A program made the translations under genes and the position numbers. Below, piece after piece: positions 33,954 to 40,599 of a DNA stretch of 40,599 nucleotides. Source of the stretch: Candidatus Melainabacteria bacterium RIFCSPHIGHO2_02_FULL_34_12 (GTDB lineage: Bacteria; Cyanobacteriota; Vampirovibrionia; 2-02-FULL-35-15); contig MFRM01000019.1 of the NCBI GenBank assembly GCA_001784555.1, positions 144,603 through 185,201 of the forward strand. The letters are read 5' to 3'. How positions within the stretch are numbered: the first letter of the stretch is position 1; the number at the start of each line of letters is the position of its first letter. The notes beneath the pieces were generated by a model. The model saw only the letters and a program-made list of their open reading frames with translations, was not told the origin of the DNA and ran no database searches.

Positions 33954-35363
33954 ATGCAAAGCACTGAAGCTGGTTACAGAGTTGAAAAAGACACAATGGG
34001 AGAGTTGAAAGTCCCTCAGAATAAATACTGGGGTGCACAGACTGCCCGTTCGCTTTTGTTTTTTAAAATTGGAAATGACAAAATGCCGCTTGAAGTAATC
34101 CATGCTTTTGGAATTTTAAAAAAAGCCAGTGCACAGACTAACTGTGAGCTTGAAATTCTTGAAAAAAATAAATCGGATTTAATCAGCAAAGCTTGTGATG
34201 AGATTATTGAAGGAAAACTTGATGAGCATTTCCCTCTTGTAGTATGGCAAACAGGCTCAGGTACTCAGTCAAATATGAATGTAAATGAAGTTATTGCTAA
34301 TCGTGCCATTGAAATTGCAGGAGGAGTTTTAGGTTCTAAAAAGCCTGTTCATCCTAATGATGATGTTAATAAATCCCAGTCATCAAATGATACTTTTCCC
34401 ACTGCCATGCATATTTCTGCAGTAATGTTTACTTTAAAACATTTAATACCATCTATATCTAAATTGAAAGATGCCTTAAAAATAAAATCAAAAGCATTTG
34501 AAAAGATAATTAAAATCGGGCGGACACATTTAATGGATGCTATTCCGATTTCACTTGGACAGGAATTCTCAGGCTATGTAACTCAGCTGGAAAAAGGCTT
34601 ACAAAGGATAAACTCTGTTTTACCTGATTTATCAGAACTTGCTCTTGGAGGTACTGCAGTAGGAACAGGTTTAAATACCCATCCTCAATTTGCTCAAAAA
34701 GTTGCTGAAAAGATCTCTAAATTAACAGAAATTAAATTTAAATCTGCACCTAACAAATTTGAAGCTCTTGCTTCACATGACGCTCTGGTAATGGCTCATG
34801 GAGCATTAAAGACGCTAGCTGTCTCTTTAATGAAAATTGCAAATGACATTCGTTTGCTTGGATCTGGTCCACGATGTGGAATAGGTGAACTTATACTGCC
34901 AGAGAACGAACCCGGCTCTTCTATTATGCCTGGAAAAGTAAATCCTACTCAGTGTGAAGCCATGACCATGATCTGTGCTCAGGTAATAGGAAACGATACT
35001 GCTATAAATATCGGGGGAGCAAACGGTCATTTTGAACTTAATGTTTTTAAACCACTGATTATATTTAACTATTTAAACTCTGCTCGTTTACTTGCCGATG
35101 CATGTGCATCATTTGCTGATAATTGTATATCAGGAATTGAAGCTGATGAAAAAACCTGCAAAAATTATCTGGAGAATTCTTTAATGCTTGTAACAGCTCT
35201 TAATCCACATATTGGATATGACAGTGCTGCAAAAATTGTAAAAAACGCACATATTAAGGGAATTACATTGCGTGAATCAGCTATAGAATTAAGATTACTT
35301 ACTGGCGATCAATTTGATAATTGGGTAAAGGCTGAAGAAATGCTTGGTCCTTCACTTTCATAG
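33954..35363 (+). CDS. fumC: Fumarate hydratase, class II
   Basis: A 469-aa iron-free fumarase that interconverts fumarate and malate. The family signature [15 protein letters not shown] lies near 317-331 with the mobile catalytic Ser loop. [19 protein letters not shown] near 100 and the [21 protein letters not shown] segment near 138-158 form the substrate site, and [20 protein letters not shown] near 190 holds the catalytic His region. An AGGAG site precedes the ATG. Aspartase and argininosuccinate lyase are relatives, but the motif set is that of FumC. Confidence 0.96.
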   Translation: MQSTEAGYRVEKDTMGELKVPQNKYWGAQTARSLLFFKIGNDKMPLEVIHAFGILKKASAQTNCELEILEKNKSDLISKACDEIIEGKLDEHFPLVVWQTGSGTQSNMNVNEVIANRAIEIAGGVLGSKKPVHPNDDVNKSQSSNDTFPTAMHISAVMFTLKHLIPSISKLKDALKIKSKAFEKIIKIGRTHLMDAIPISLGQEFSGYVTQLEKGLQRINSVLPDLSELALGGTAVGTGLNTHPQFAQKVAEKISKLTEIKFKSAPNKFEALASHDALVMAHGALKTLAVSLMKIANDIRLLGSGPRCGIGELILPENEPGSSIMPGKVNPTQCEAMTMICAQVIGNDTAINIGGANGHFELNVFKPLIIFNYLNSARLLADACASFADNCISGIEADEKTCKNYLENSLMLVTALNPHIGYDSAAKIVKNAHIKGITLRESAIELRLLTGDQFDNWVKAEEMLGPSLS

Positions 35364-35383
35364 CAAAGTAGAAAAGCAGAAAA

Positions 35384-36124
35384 ATGGAAAATTTAAATTT
35401 ATTTTACATACTTACAGCACTACTTTTTGGAATGGTGCATGCAATGGAACCTGGACATGGAAAAAGTCTGGTTGCAACATTTGTATTAAGCTCAAAAACC
35501 AGTAAAGTTAAAGATGCTTTTTTAATGGGTTTTATTGCTTCAGTAACTCATACTGCCAGTGTTTATTTAATTGGATTTCTTGGATTGAAATTTCTTGAGT
35601 TAATTTTTCCCGGAAATAAAGAACTGTTTATAAGTTTTATTGCAAGTATATTAATTTTCATTATTGGACTTTACCTTATGTGGGACAGAATCATTGAACC
35701 TCTTTTTCACCATCACGAGCATGAATGTTCAGCACATACTATTCTTAGTAAAAATTTAAAGGTAACAAGCATATTAGTGGTAGGGCTTACTGCCGGTCTT
35801 GTACCATGTTCAGGAGGACTTGCTGTTTTTATGACAGCAACTGCTGTAGGAGGCATTCATAATTTACTCAATGGTTTTTTTTATGTTCTTTCATTTAGTG
35901 CTGGTTTAGGTCTTGCACTTACTCTGGTTGCTTTAACAAGTATTATTGGAAAAGGAGTTTTAAATTCACTTCTTCAAAAATCAATAACAAACATTGAAAA
36001 GTCATCTGGTGTAATTAGTGCTATTTTAATATATACTTTAGGACTTGTTTTACTTACTACAAATATAGTAGAACTTAAAAATGGTAAGAGTTATTCACAT
36101 GAGCATAAACATGAGAGCAAATAG
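35384..36124 (+). CDS. NicO/RcnA-type nickel-cobalt transporter
   Basis: A 246-aa protein with about six membrane helices. The first holds the family motif LFGMVHAMEPGHGKSLVATFVL (residues 14-35), where His and Glu would bind metal, and the second has FIASVTHTASVYLIGF. A His-rich cytoplasmic or periplasmic loop (HHHEHECSAH) is near residue 110, and the C-terminus is again His-rich (YSHEHKHESK). It likely exports Ni2+ or Co2+, or imports them; direction cannot be told. The last 50 bases overlap the end of the convergent ThiF-type gene. Confidence 0.9.
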   Translation: MENLNLFYILTALLFGMVHAMEPGHGKSLVATFVLSSKTSKVKDAFLMGFIASVTHTASVYLIGFLGLKFLELIFPGNKELFISFIASILIFIIGLYLMWDRIIEPLFHHHEHECSAHTILSKNLKVTSILVVGLTAGLVPCSGGLAVFMTATAVGGIHNLLNGFFYVLSFSAGLGLALTLVALTSIIGKGVLNSLLQKSITNIEKSSGVISAILIYTLGLVLLTTNIVELKNGKSYSHEHKHESK

Positions 36125-36860
36125 GACAATTTTTGTTTTTTCCATTTATTTCAAGTTCGTAGAATCTGCTATCTTTTGCATTAAATTTTAAAACTCTATT
36201 TGTTAAAACACTGCCAATACCTGTTATTAATTTTATGACTTCATTTGCCTGGAGTACGCTTATTACCCCGACACATGTATTTAATATTCCAGCTTCACTG
36301 CAACTTTGTCTTAAATCCTCAGGCTGTTTGTCAGGGAAATAACACCTAAGACATGCGGAATGTGGTGGAATTATAGTTAATATCTGACCTTCAAACCCAA
36401 GAGCCCCGGCATGAATAAGTTTTTTGTTTTTCTTTACACAAACTTCATTTACCAGGAATTTGTCGTTAAAGCTGTCCAGACAATCCACAATTATTTCAAA
36501 GTCATCTATAATTTTTTCAATATTATTTATGTTAATTTTTTCTTCAAAAGTTATAACGTTAATTTCAGGATTTAATTTATTTATTTTTTCTTTTACCGAT
36601 AGAACTTTTGGTTTATTTATATCTTCTGTAAAATGTATAATCTGCCTGTGAAGATTTGACAAATCTACCTTATCAAAATCAACCACTCCAATATGCCCTA
36701 CCCCAGCTGCTGAGAGGTAATATAAAACACCGGAACCAAGTCCTCCAGCACCTAAGACCAGAACTCTTGATGAAAGCAATTTTTCTTGTTCAGTAGCACT
36801 AAACTCAGGTAATATCATTTGCCTGGAATAACGCTTGATCTGTTCATTGTTTAAAAACAT
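36075..36860 (-). CDS. ThiF/MoeB/HesA-family adenylyltransferase (E1-like)
   Basis: A 261-aa E1-like enzyme. It begins LNNEQIKRYSRQMILPEF, then the ATP loop VLGAGGLGSGVLYYLSAAGVG near 35-55, and DFDKVDLSNLHRQIIHF near 63-79, which includes the conserved Asp-x3-Asp-Leu-Ser-Asn-Leu-x-Arg-Gln. Zinc Cys pairs are CLRC near 175 and CPIC near 247. Such proteins adenylate the C-terminal Gly of a sulfur carrier (MoaD, ThiS or a CysO type) for molybdopterin, thiamine or cysteine synthesis. No carrier gene is adjacent, so the pathway is open. The C-terminal tail is antisense to the transporter's end. Confidence 0.92.
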   Translation of the reverse strand: MFLNNEQIKRYSRQMILPEFSATEQEKLLSSRVLVLGAGGLGSGVLYYLSAAGVGHIGVVDFDKVDLSNLHRQIIHFTEDINKPKVLSVKEKINKLNPEINVITFEEKININNIEKIIDDFEIIVDCLDSFNDKFLVNEVCVKKNKKLIHAGALGFEGQILTIIPPHSACLRCYFPDKQPEDLRQSCSEAGILNTCVGVISVLQANEVIKLITGIGSVLTNRVLKFNAKDSRFYELEINGKNKNCPICSHVYAHVNNSYHF

Positions 36861-36959
36861 AAAAACAATTATAGCTTAAAGCAATACCCGCAAGGGTTTG
36901 CCCTCAAAGACTTCCCTCAGATTTATTTTACTTATCTAATGTATCTTCAAAACCACCTG

Positions 36960-37095
36960 CTTCTAGGATAAATGTCTCATGGTGATAAGCCTAGTAATTG
37001 CAATGGTCTAGACTTTTCTACCGATAATTTAATCAGAGTAATAGTTTTTCAGCTGAAATAAGCGCTGAAGCTAATTACTAAAGGGCTGGGCAAAA
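36960..37095. other. Possible structured RNA upstream of the small secreted peptide
   Basis: This 235-base gap (36861-37095) contains self-complementary CTAGG/CCTAG around GGATAAA...ATAAGC, then TCTAGACT, CAGCTGAA and GCTAATTACT, in the same order as in the gap at 19738-19855. The gap also holds a short hairpin ACCC-gcaa-GGGT near 36886. The shared order suggests a common cis-element; it matches no RNA family I know. Confidence 0.35.
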
Positions 37096-37281
37096 GTGAA
37101 ATTTATCACAAATTTTATAATTTGTTTGTTAATAGCGTCTGCAACAAGTGCAGTTAATGTTGCTCTTGTATTTGCAGAAGAAGAGGACAAGTCAGGCAAT
37201 ACTCCTGAAATTATTGTTATTGAAGGTTCAGATATAACTGCAAAGCCTAACGACCTGGAAGTTATTTACACCGAGAATTAA
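37096..37281 (+). CDS. Small secreted peptide
   Basis: A 61-aa precursor that starts with GTG at 37096, preceded by AAGGG at a workable distance. Residues 1-27 form a typical Sec signal peptide: basic start MKF, hydrophobic core IICLLIASATSAVNVALVF, and a likely cut after VFA. The mature part would be about 33 residues, acidic (EEEDKSGNTPEIIVIEGSD...NDLEVIYTEN) with a short beta-type core, EIIVIEG. No family is recognised. It ends 4 bases before a palindromic element. The IIVIEG core recalls the IVVxGG motif of the proteins at 23266 and 24207, though that likeness is short. Confidence 0.65.
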   Translation: MKFITNFIICLLIASATSAVNVALVFAEEEDKSGNTPEIIVIEGSDITAKPNDLEVIYTEN

Positions 37282-37285
37282 TTTT

Positions 37286-37370
37286 ATTGCGAGCCGAAAG
37301 CGAAGCAATCCCGAATGGATTTTGCAAATAGATCGGGATTGCTTCGCTCATTTCATTCGCTCGCAATGAC
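37286..37370. repeat. Gene-less palindromic element (same arms as around the GIY-YIG gene)
   Basis: Left arm 37286-37314 starts ATTGCGAGC and ends GCGAAGCAATCCCGA. Right arm 37333-37367 starts TCGGGATTGCTTCGC and ends GCTCGCAAT, followed by GAC. The arms are reverse complements apart from a small internal length difference and enclose an 18-base loop. It lies between a stop codon (37281) and the stop of the convergent ferredoxin gene (37373). It would form a very strong hairpin in both transcripts. Confidence 0.9.
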
Positions 37371-37372
37371 AA

Positions 37373-37837
37373 TCAAATATTTATAGTAACCACATCCACG
37401 GGACAAGATGTAACGCACATTTCACAAACTGTACATTTAGGTTCTATAAATTCTAAATGATAGTCTTTATCTAATTTAAGAGCTCCGGCAAGACAGACAG
37501 AAATACATGCACCGCAATGAATACAACTATCCATATCAAAGGTGACTTTTCTGGCAATTTCTGTAACCCTAATTCCAAGCTCTTTCATTCTTTCAATTGC
37601 TAAATCAAGTTTATCTGGCAATCCATCCATTTCCATTACCAGTTTCCCGGTTTCTTCTGGAGCAATTTCTGCTCTTAGAATATTACTTGCAATATCATAT
37701 TCCTTTGCAAGAATATATGTAATAGGGGTTTGAATTTGCGAAGCTGGAAAATCAAGAACAACTCTTCTTCTGGTTTTTAAGGAAGAAGTATTGGGGATTT
37801 CACTTGCGTCCTGTTTTTTGTTCTTCTTTGGGGGCAT
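37373..37837 (-). CDS. NIL-domain 2[4Fe-4S] ferredoxin
   Basis: A 154-aa protein. After a Lys-rich start, residues ~28-100 form a NIL domain (RRVVLDFPASQIQTPITYIL through ERMKELGIRVTEI), a small ACT-like ligand-binding fold also found on methionine transport ATPases. The C-terminus has two cluster motifs, CIHCGACISVC and CTVCEMCVTSCP, each CX2CX2CX3C. NIL-ferredoxins occur in cyanobacteria, their sister lineages and some anaerobes, and are linked to sulfur amino acid metabolism by proximity in several genomes. No such enzyme is adjacent here. It is 21 bases after rodA on the same strand. Confidence 0.92.
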   Translation of the reverse strand: MPPKKNKKQDASEIPNTSSLKTRRRVVLDFPASQIQTPITYILAKEYDIASNILRAEIAPEETGKLVMEMDGLPDKLDLAIERMKELGIRVTEIARKVTFDMDSCIHCGACISVCLAGALKLDKDYHLEFIEPKCTVCEMCVTSCPVDVVTINI

Positions 37838-37858
37838 ATTTTAATTGTACTATAAATG

Positions 37859-39178
37859 TCAAAAGAGCTTCCTTGGCAACGTTCTCCACGATATCGATAG
37901 AAGAAAAAAAATTGCAAACAAGTCTATTACTAATGCAGTACCACCATAGCTTAAAAACGGCAGCGGCACACCTGTAATAGGCATAATTCCAAGAGTCATT
38001 CCAATATTCACAAAAATATGAAAAGATAAAAATGAAAATATTCCAATAGCAATAAGACTTGCAAATTTATCATTTGAATGCCGGGCAATATAAAGTGTCC
38101 TCCAAAGAATTATTGCAAACATAATTACTATGAATGCAGAACCTATAAAACCAAATTCTTCTCCTGCAATTGAAAACACAAAATCCGTATGCTGAGCAGG
38201 AACATAACTGCCTTTTGTTAACCTTCCATGCTGCCACCCATAGCCAAAAAAACCACCGTTTCCAATAGCCAGAATGCTTTGAATTATATGATAACCAGCT
38301 CCCTGAGGATCGCTTTCTGGATTTAAGAAAATCGTAAGCCTACGCTGCTGGTATGCTTGCAAAAAATTCCATAAAATTGGTCTTATAAAGCCAATCATAA
38401 AATTTAAAAAAATGATTGAAGAAACACTCAGTACAATCCACGGTGATTCCCATGGTTTATGATTTATTACAAGCCAAATAATCATAAAGAACAAAAATAA
38501 AACAAATGGCAAGGTAATATTTAATTCAATTATTTTATTGTGAATTTGCATTGTACCCATATTTAAAACAACTGCCCCGCAGGCATTTAAAATTAAGCTC
38601 ACGATGGGAGAAACTACTACCAGTAAATGAGTAACAGAAGCTCCTGACCAAAATGCCATTCCAAGATAAATAGCAATAAATGCAAGAGATGTACCAAGGT
38701 CCGGTTGCTTAAAAATAAGCAAAAAAGGAGGTGCAATTATTAGTGCTGAAAGGAAAATATCAATGTAATTTTTTAAAGGGTGTTTTACAAACCAAGCAGC
38801 AAGGCTTATGATTATTGCTATTTTTGCTACTTCAGAAGGTTGAATTTTTATAAAACCAACATCAATCCACCTCTGAGCACCCATTGCTGATGCACCTTTT
38901 AGTAAAACAATAAATAATAAAACAATGTTAGCTAAATAAATCCATCTTGTGTTTTTTTGCCAGAAACTAATTTTTAAAAATAAAGCAGCTAAACCAAATA
39001 ACACTGCAGGAATTAAAAAGAAAAATTGTCTTGAAAGATAGGTGCCAAAAACTGCACTTTTAAGTAAAAGTAAATTAATTATAATAAGTACAATGGTCGG
39101 CAAAAGAATATACCAGTCCAGATCAACAATGTCTGACCATCTGCGAATAATAAAATCTCTTTCTTCTCCAAGCTGCAT
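37859..39178 (-). CDS. rodA: RodA-type SEDS peptidoglycan glycosyltransferase
   Basis: A 439-aa membrane protein with about ten helices. It is the cell-wall elongation polymerase that joins lipid II at the periplasmic face with a class B PBP. Family motifs are GAQRWIDVGFIKIQPSEVAKIAII near 100, KQPDLGTSLAFIAIYLG near 157, the loop NPESDPQGAGYHIIQSILAIGNGGFFGYG near 280 holding the catalytic Asp, and PITGVPLPFLSYGGTALV near 400. The IGNGGFFGYGW loop fits RodA better than FtsW. It lies between rpsA and the ferredoxin on the same strand. No PBP2 gene is present. Confidence 0.94.
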   Translation of the reverse strand: MQLGEERDFIIRRWSDIVDLDWYILLPTIVLIIINLLLLKSAVFGTYLSRQFFFLIPAVLFGLAALFLKISFWQKNTRWIYLANIVLLFIVLLKGASAMGAQRWIDVGFIKIQPSEVAKIAIIISLAAWFVKHPLKNYIDIFLSALIIAPPFLLIFKQPDLGTSLAFIAIYLGMAFWSGASVTHLLVVVSPIVSLILNACGAVVLNMGTMQIHNKIIELNITLPFVLFLFFMIIWLVINHKPWESPWIVLSVSSIIFLNFMIGFIRPILWNFLQAYQQRRLTIFLNPESDPQGAGYHIIQSILAIGNGGFFGYGWQHGRLTKGSYVPAQHTDFVFSIAGEEFGFIGSAFIVIMFAIILWRTLYIARHSNDKFASLIAIGIFSFLSFHIFVNIGMTLGIMPITGVPLPFLSYGGTALVIDLFAIFFLLSISWRTLPRKLF

Positions 39179-39261
39179 AGATTTTGAAAAAGTATATCAA
39201 TAATAATAAACATTTAGGCAAACTTTGGCATAACAATAGTTATATGAAAGTTAGTTAGCTA

Positions 39262-40362
39262 TTACTTGCTTACTTCAGTTTCTTTTATAGGCTCTTTAAT
39301 TTCCTTCATACTTAAGCTAAGCCTGTGTTCATTTGGTGCAAAACGTCTTACAAAAACCCTAATCTCCTGCCCAACACTAAGATAGTCTTCAATCTTAGGA
39401 GTCTCTGTATCATTTGTAATTTCAGCACGCGGCAATAAACCTTCTACGCCTGGATAAACTTCAACAAATGCACCAAAATTAGCTACTTTACTGACTCTGC
39501 CTTTGAGAAGTTCATTTTCTTTTATTTTTCCTTCTAGTTCATTCCATGGATCATTTTGCATTCTCTTTAAGCTTAAACTAATACGGCTTGTTTCCCTGTC
39601 AATCTTAAGTACCTTAAGCTGGATTTGTTGTCCAACTTTAAGAACATCCTGTGGATTACTAACTCTTTGCCACGAGAATTCAGATATAGGTAAAAGTCCA
39701 TCTATACCACCTAAATCAATAAATGCACCAAAGTCAGTTACTCTTACAACTTCTCCATTAATTATCTGTCCGATTTCCAGACTCTGCATAGTCTTTTCAC
39801 GCAAATCTGCTCTTTCATCCTGAATTGCAAGCTTTTGTGAAAGAATAAGCTTATTTTTTTTCTGGTCAATTTCAAGAATCTTTACCGGAAGTTCAATACC
39901 TAACAAATTATCTTGTTGGTTAGGTTTTAAACGCATTTGGCTTGTAGGAATGAAACCCTTAATACCATAGAGCTCAACAATTGCGCCGCCCTTAACAACT
40001 GAAACCACAGGACCATTTAATGTTTCATTTGCTCTCTTTGATTCTTCGAGTTTATTCCATCCTTGAGCCTGGTTTACTTTTTTCAAAGATAAAATTATTG
40101 TTTCATCTTCTGATTCATCTCTAATAATAAAAAATTCATGTTCTTCTCCGATTTGAATCAGCTCTTCAATTTTTGTTTTCTTAGGTCTTGTTATTAATTC
40201 TTTATAAGGTACAAATGCTTCTGTTTTTCCGCCAATATCAACTAACGCTCCATCTTTCTCTAGATGAATAACTTTTCCTTTTATAATATCCCCTTGTTGA
40301 AACTTACAATTGTACTTTCCTTCCTTCAAGTACTTTTCGAATTCAGCCATTTTATCAGTCAT
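39262..40362 (-). CDS. rpsA: Ribosomal protein S1 (short form, four S1 repeats)
   Basis: A 366-aa RNA-binding protein that helps load mRNA on the 30S subunit. Four S1 OB-folds are visible: from residue ~24 (GDIIKGKVIHLEKDGALVDIGGKTEAFVP), ~108 (LNGPVVSVVKGGAIVELYGIKGFIP), ~194 (GQIINGEVVRVTDFGAFIDLGGIDGLLP) and ~280 (LKGRVSKVANFGAFVEVYPGVEGLLP). Repeats 3 and 4 are the most canonical. The length, far below the six-repeat E. coli form, resembles cyanobacterial, chloroplast and Firmicutes S1. An inner ATG at residue 5 (40350) is possible. A long GC-rich repeat lies upstream, so the promoter must sit in 40363-40450 or beyond the repeat. Confidence 0.94.
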   Translation of the reverse strand: MTDKMAEFEKYLKEGKYNCKFQQGDIIKGKVIHLEKDGALVDIGGKTEAFVPYKELITRPKKTKIEELIQIGEEHEFFIIRDESEDETIILSLKKVNQAQGWNKLEESKRANETLNGPVVSVVKGGAIVELYGIKGFIPTSQMRLKPNQQDNLLGIELPVKILEIDQKKNKLILSQKLAIQDERADLREKTMQSLEIGQIINGEVVRVTDFGAFIDLGGIDGLLPISEFSWQRVSNPQDVLKVGQQIQLKVLKIDRETSRISLSLKRMQNDPWNELEGKIKENELLKGRVSKVANFGAFVEVYPGVEGLLPRAEITNDTETPKIEDYLSVGQEIRVFVRRFAPNEHRLSLSMKEIKEPIKETEVSK

Positions 40363-40450
40363 GTTGCTTTTATTTCTTCTCCTTTTAACTGTCCTTTTAC
40401 GAGTTATTCATTCTATCATGCAAGACTTATTTTTACTCAGCAACAAAGTT

Positions 40451-40581
40451 TTCCCATTCACTGGGGGTGACGCCCGAAGGGAAGGGTTCAGAGCGAGGAA
40501 CCAAAGCCGCGAGCGAAGCGTGGCGGTCAGTGACGAAGTTCTGAAGGGTACCTGAAGGTGGCAGGACCGCAGTGAATGGAA
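40451..40581. repeat. GC-rich palindromic element upstream of rpsA
   Basis: Terminal arms TTCCCATTCACTG (40451-40463) and CAGTGAATGGAA (40570-40581) are reverse complements apart from one extra C. The inside is clearly more GC-rich than the surroundings and has smaller hairpins, such as GGTTC...GAACC (40485-40502) and CCGC...GCGG near 40510-40528. It contains no gene, and both strands are open only by chance. Confidence 0.7.
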
Positions 40582-40599
40582 CGCTGAATAATTTACTTG

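Overview
The window is AT-rich with few GC-rich islands, uses the standard code (TGA is a normal stop), and looks like a diderm-type bacterium that makes meso-diaminopimelate peptidoglycan (MurE has a DNPR motif) and a Wzx/Wzy-type surface polysaccharide. The NIL-domain ferredoxin, a short S1 protein with four S1 repeats and the overall AT-rich gene style would suit the non-photosynthetic cyanobacterial sister lineages (Melainabacteria/Vampirovibrionia). That placement is inference from gene flavour, not from a marker gene.

Region 1 (1-16752) is a surface-polysaccharide cluster. It holds a radical SAM fragment cut by the window edge, five GT4-type glycosyltransferases and one CgeB-type glycosyltransferase. 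It also holds a Wzy-like polymerase, a Wzx-like flippase, two SAM methyltransferases (one a sugar C-methyltransferase type), a Gfo/Idh/MocA oxidoreductase translationally coupled to an SDR epimerase/dehydratase, and GDP-mannose 4,6-dehydratase beside a sugar-1-phosphate nucleotidyltransferase. Together they would make an activated 6-deoxy or branched sugar, assemble a repeat unit, flip it and polymerise it. A small basic membrane protein and a half-length DUF354 protein mark the cluster border.

Region 2 (17900-24810) is an accessory locus of unrecognised proteins in two divergent sets. Leftward are an 89-aa helical protein, a 192-aa coiled-coil protein and a 248-aa protein with a hydrophobic core. 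Rightward are two EF-hand proteins carrying one and three copies of an apparently undescribed ~130-150-residue domain, then two proteins that share an N-terminal motif (IVVxGG ... GIGxA) and a second GF...FF motif. None has a Sec signal peptide. A co-functioning set, perhaps delivered by a specialised route, is a fair hypothesis but unproven. No secretion apparatus is in the window.

Region 3 (24830-40599) is housekeeping with inserts: a HEPN/MNT toxin-antitoxin pair, an MpaA-like M14 peptidase divergent from murE, a GIY-YIG nuclease, aroE, an unknown gene with carB, ribF, fumC, a NicO-type Ni/Co transporter, a ThiF/MoeB-type E1 enzyme, a small secreted peptide, a NIL-ferredoxin, rodA and rpsA.

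Palindromic dispersed elements of several families sit between genes through the window (8409-8571, 17864-17893, 20008-20088, 25151-25293, 27861-27896 with 28219-28250, 29099-29126, 37286-37370, 40451-40581). They also shape genes: they give murE its tail, abut the aroE start codon, supply both stop codons of the convergent aroE/carB pair, and appear to have replaced the start of hepT. The most striking case is the GIY-YIG nuclease gene, which lies between two arms that also occur, with only an 18-nt loop between them, as a gene-less element at 37286-37370. That looks like an autonomous and a non-autonomous copy of one mobile element.

No tRNA, rRNA, CRISPR array, IS transposase or integrase was recognised.
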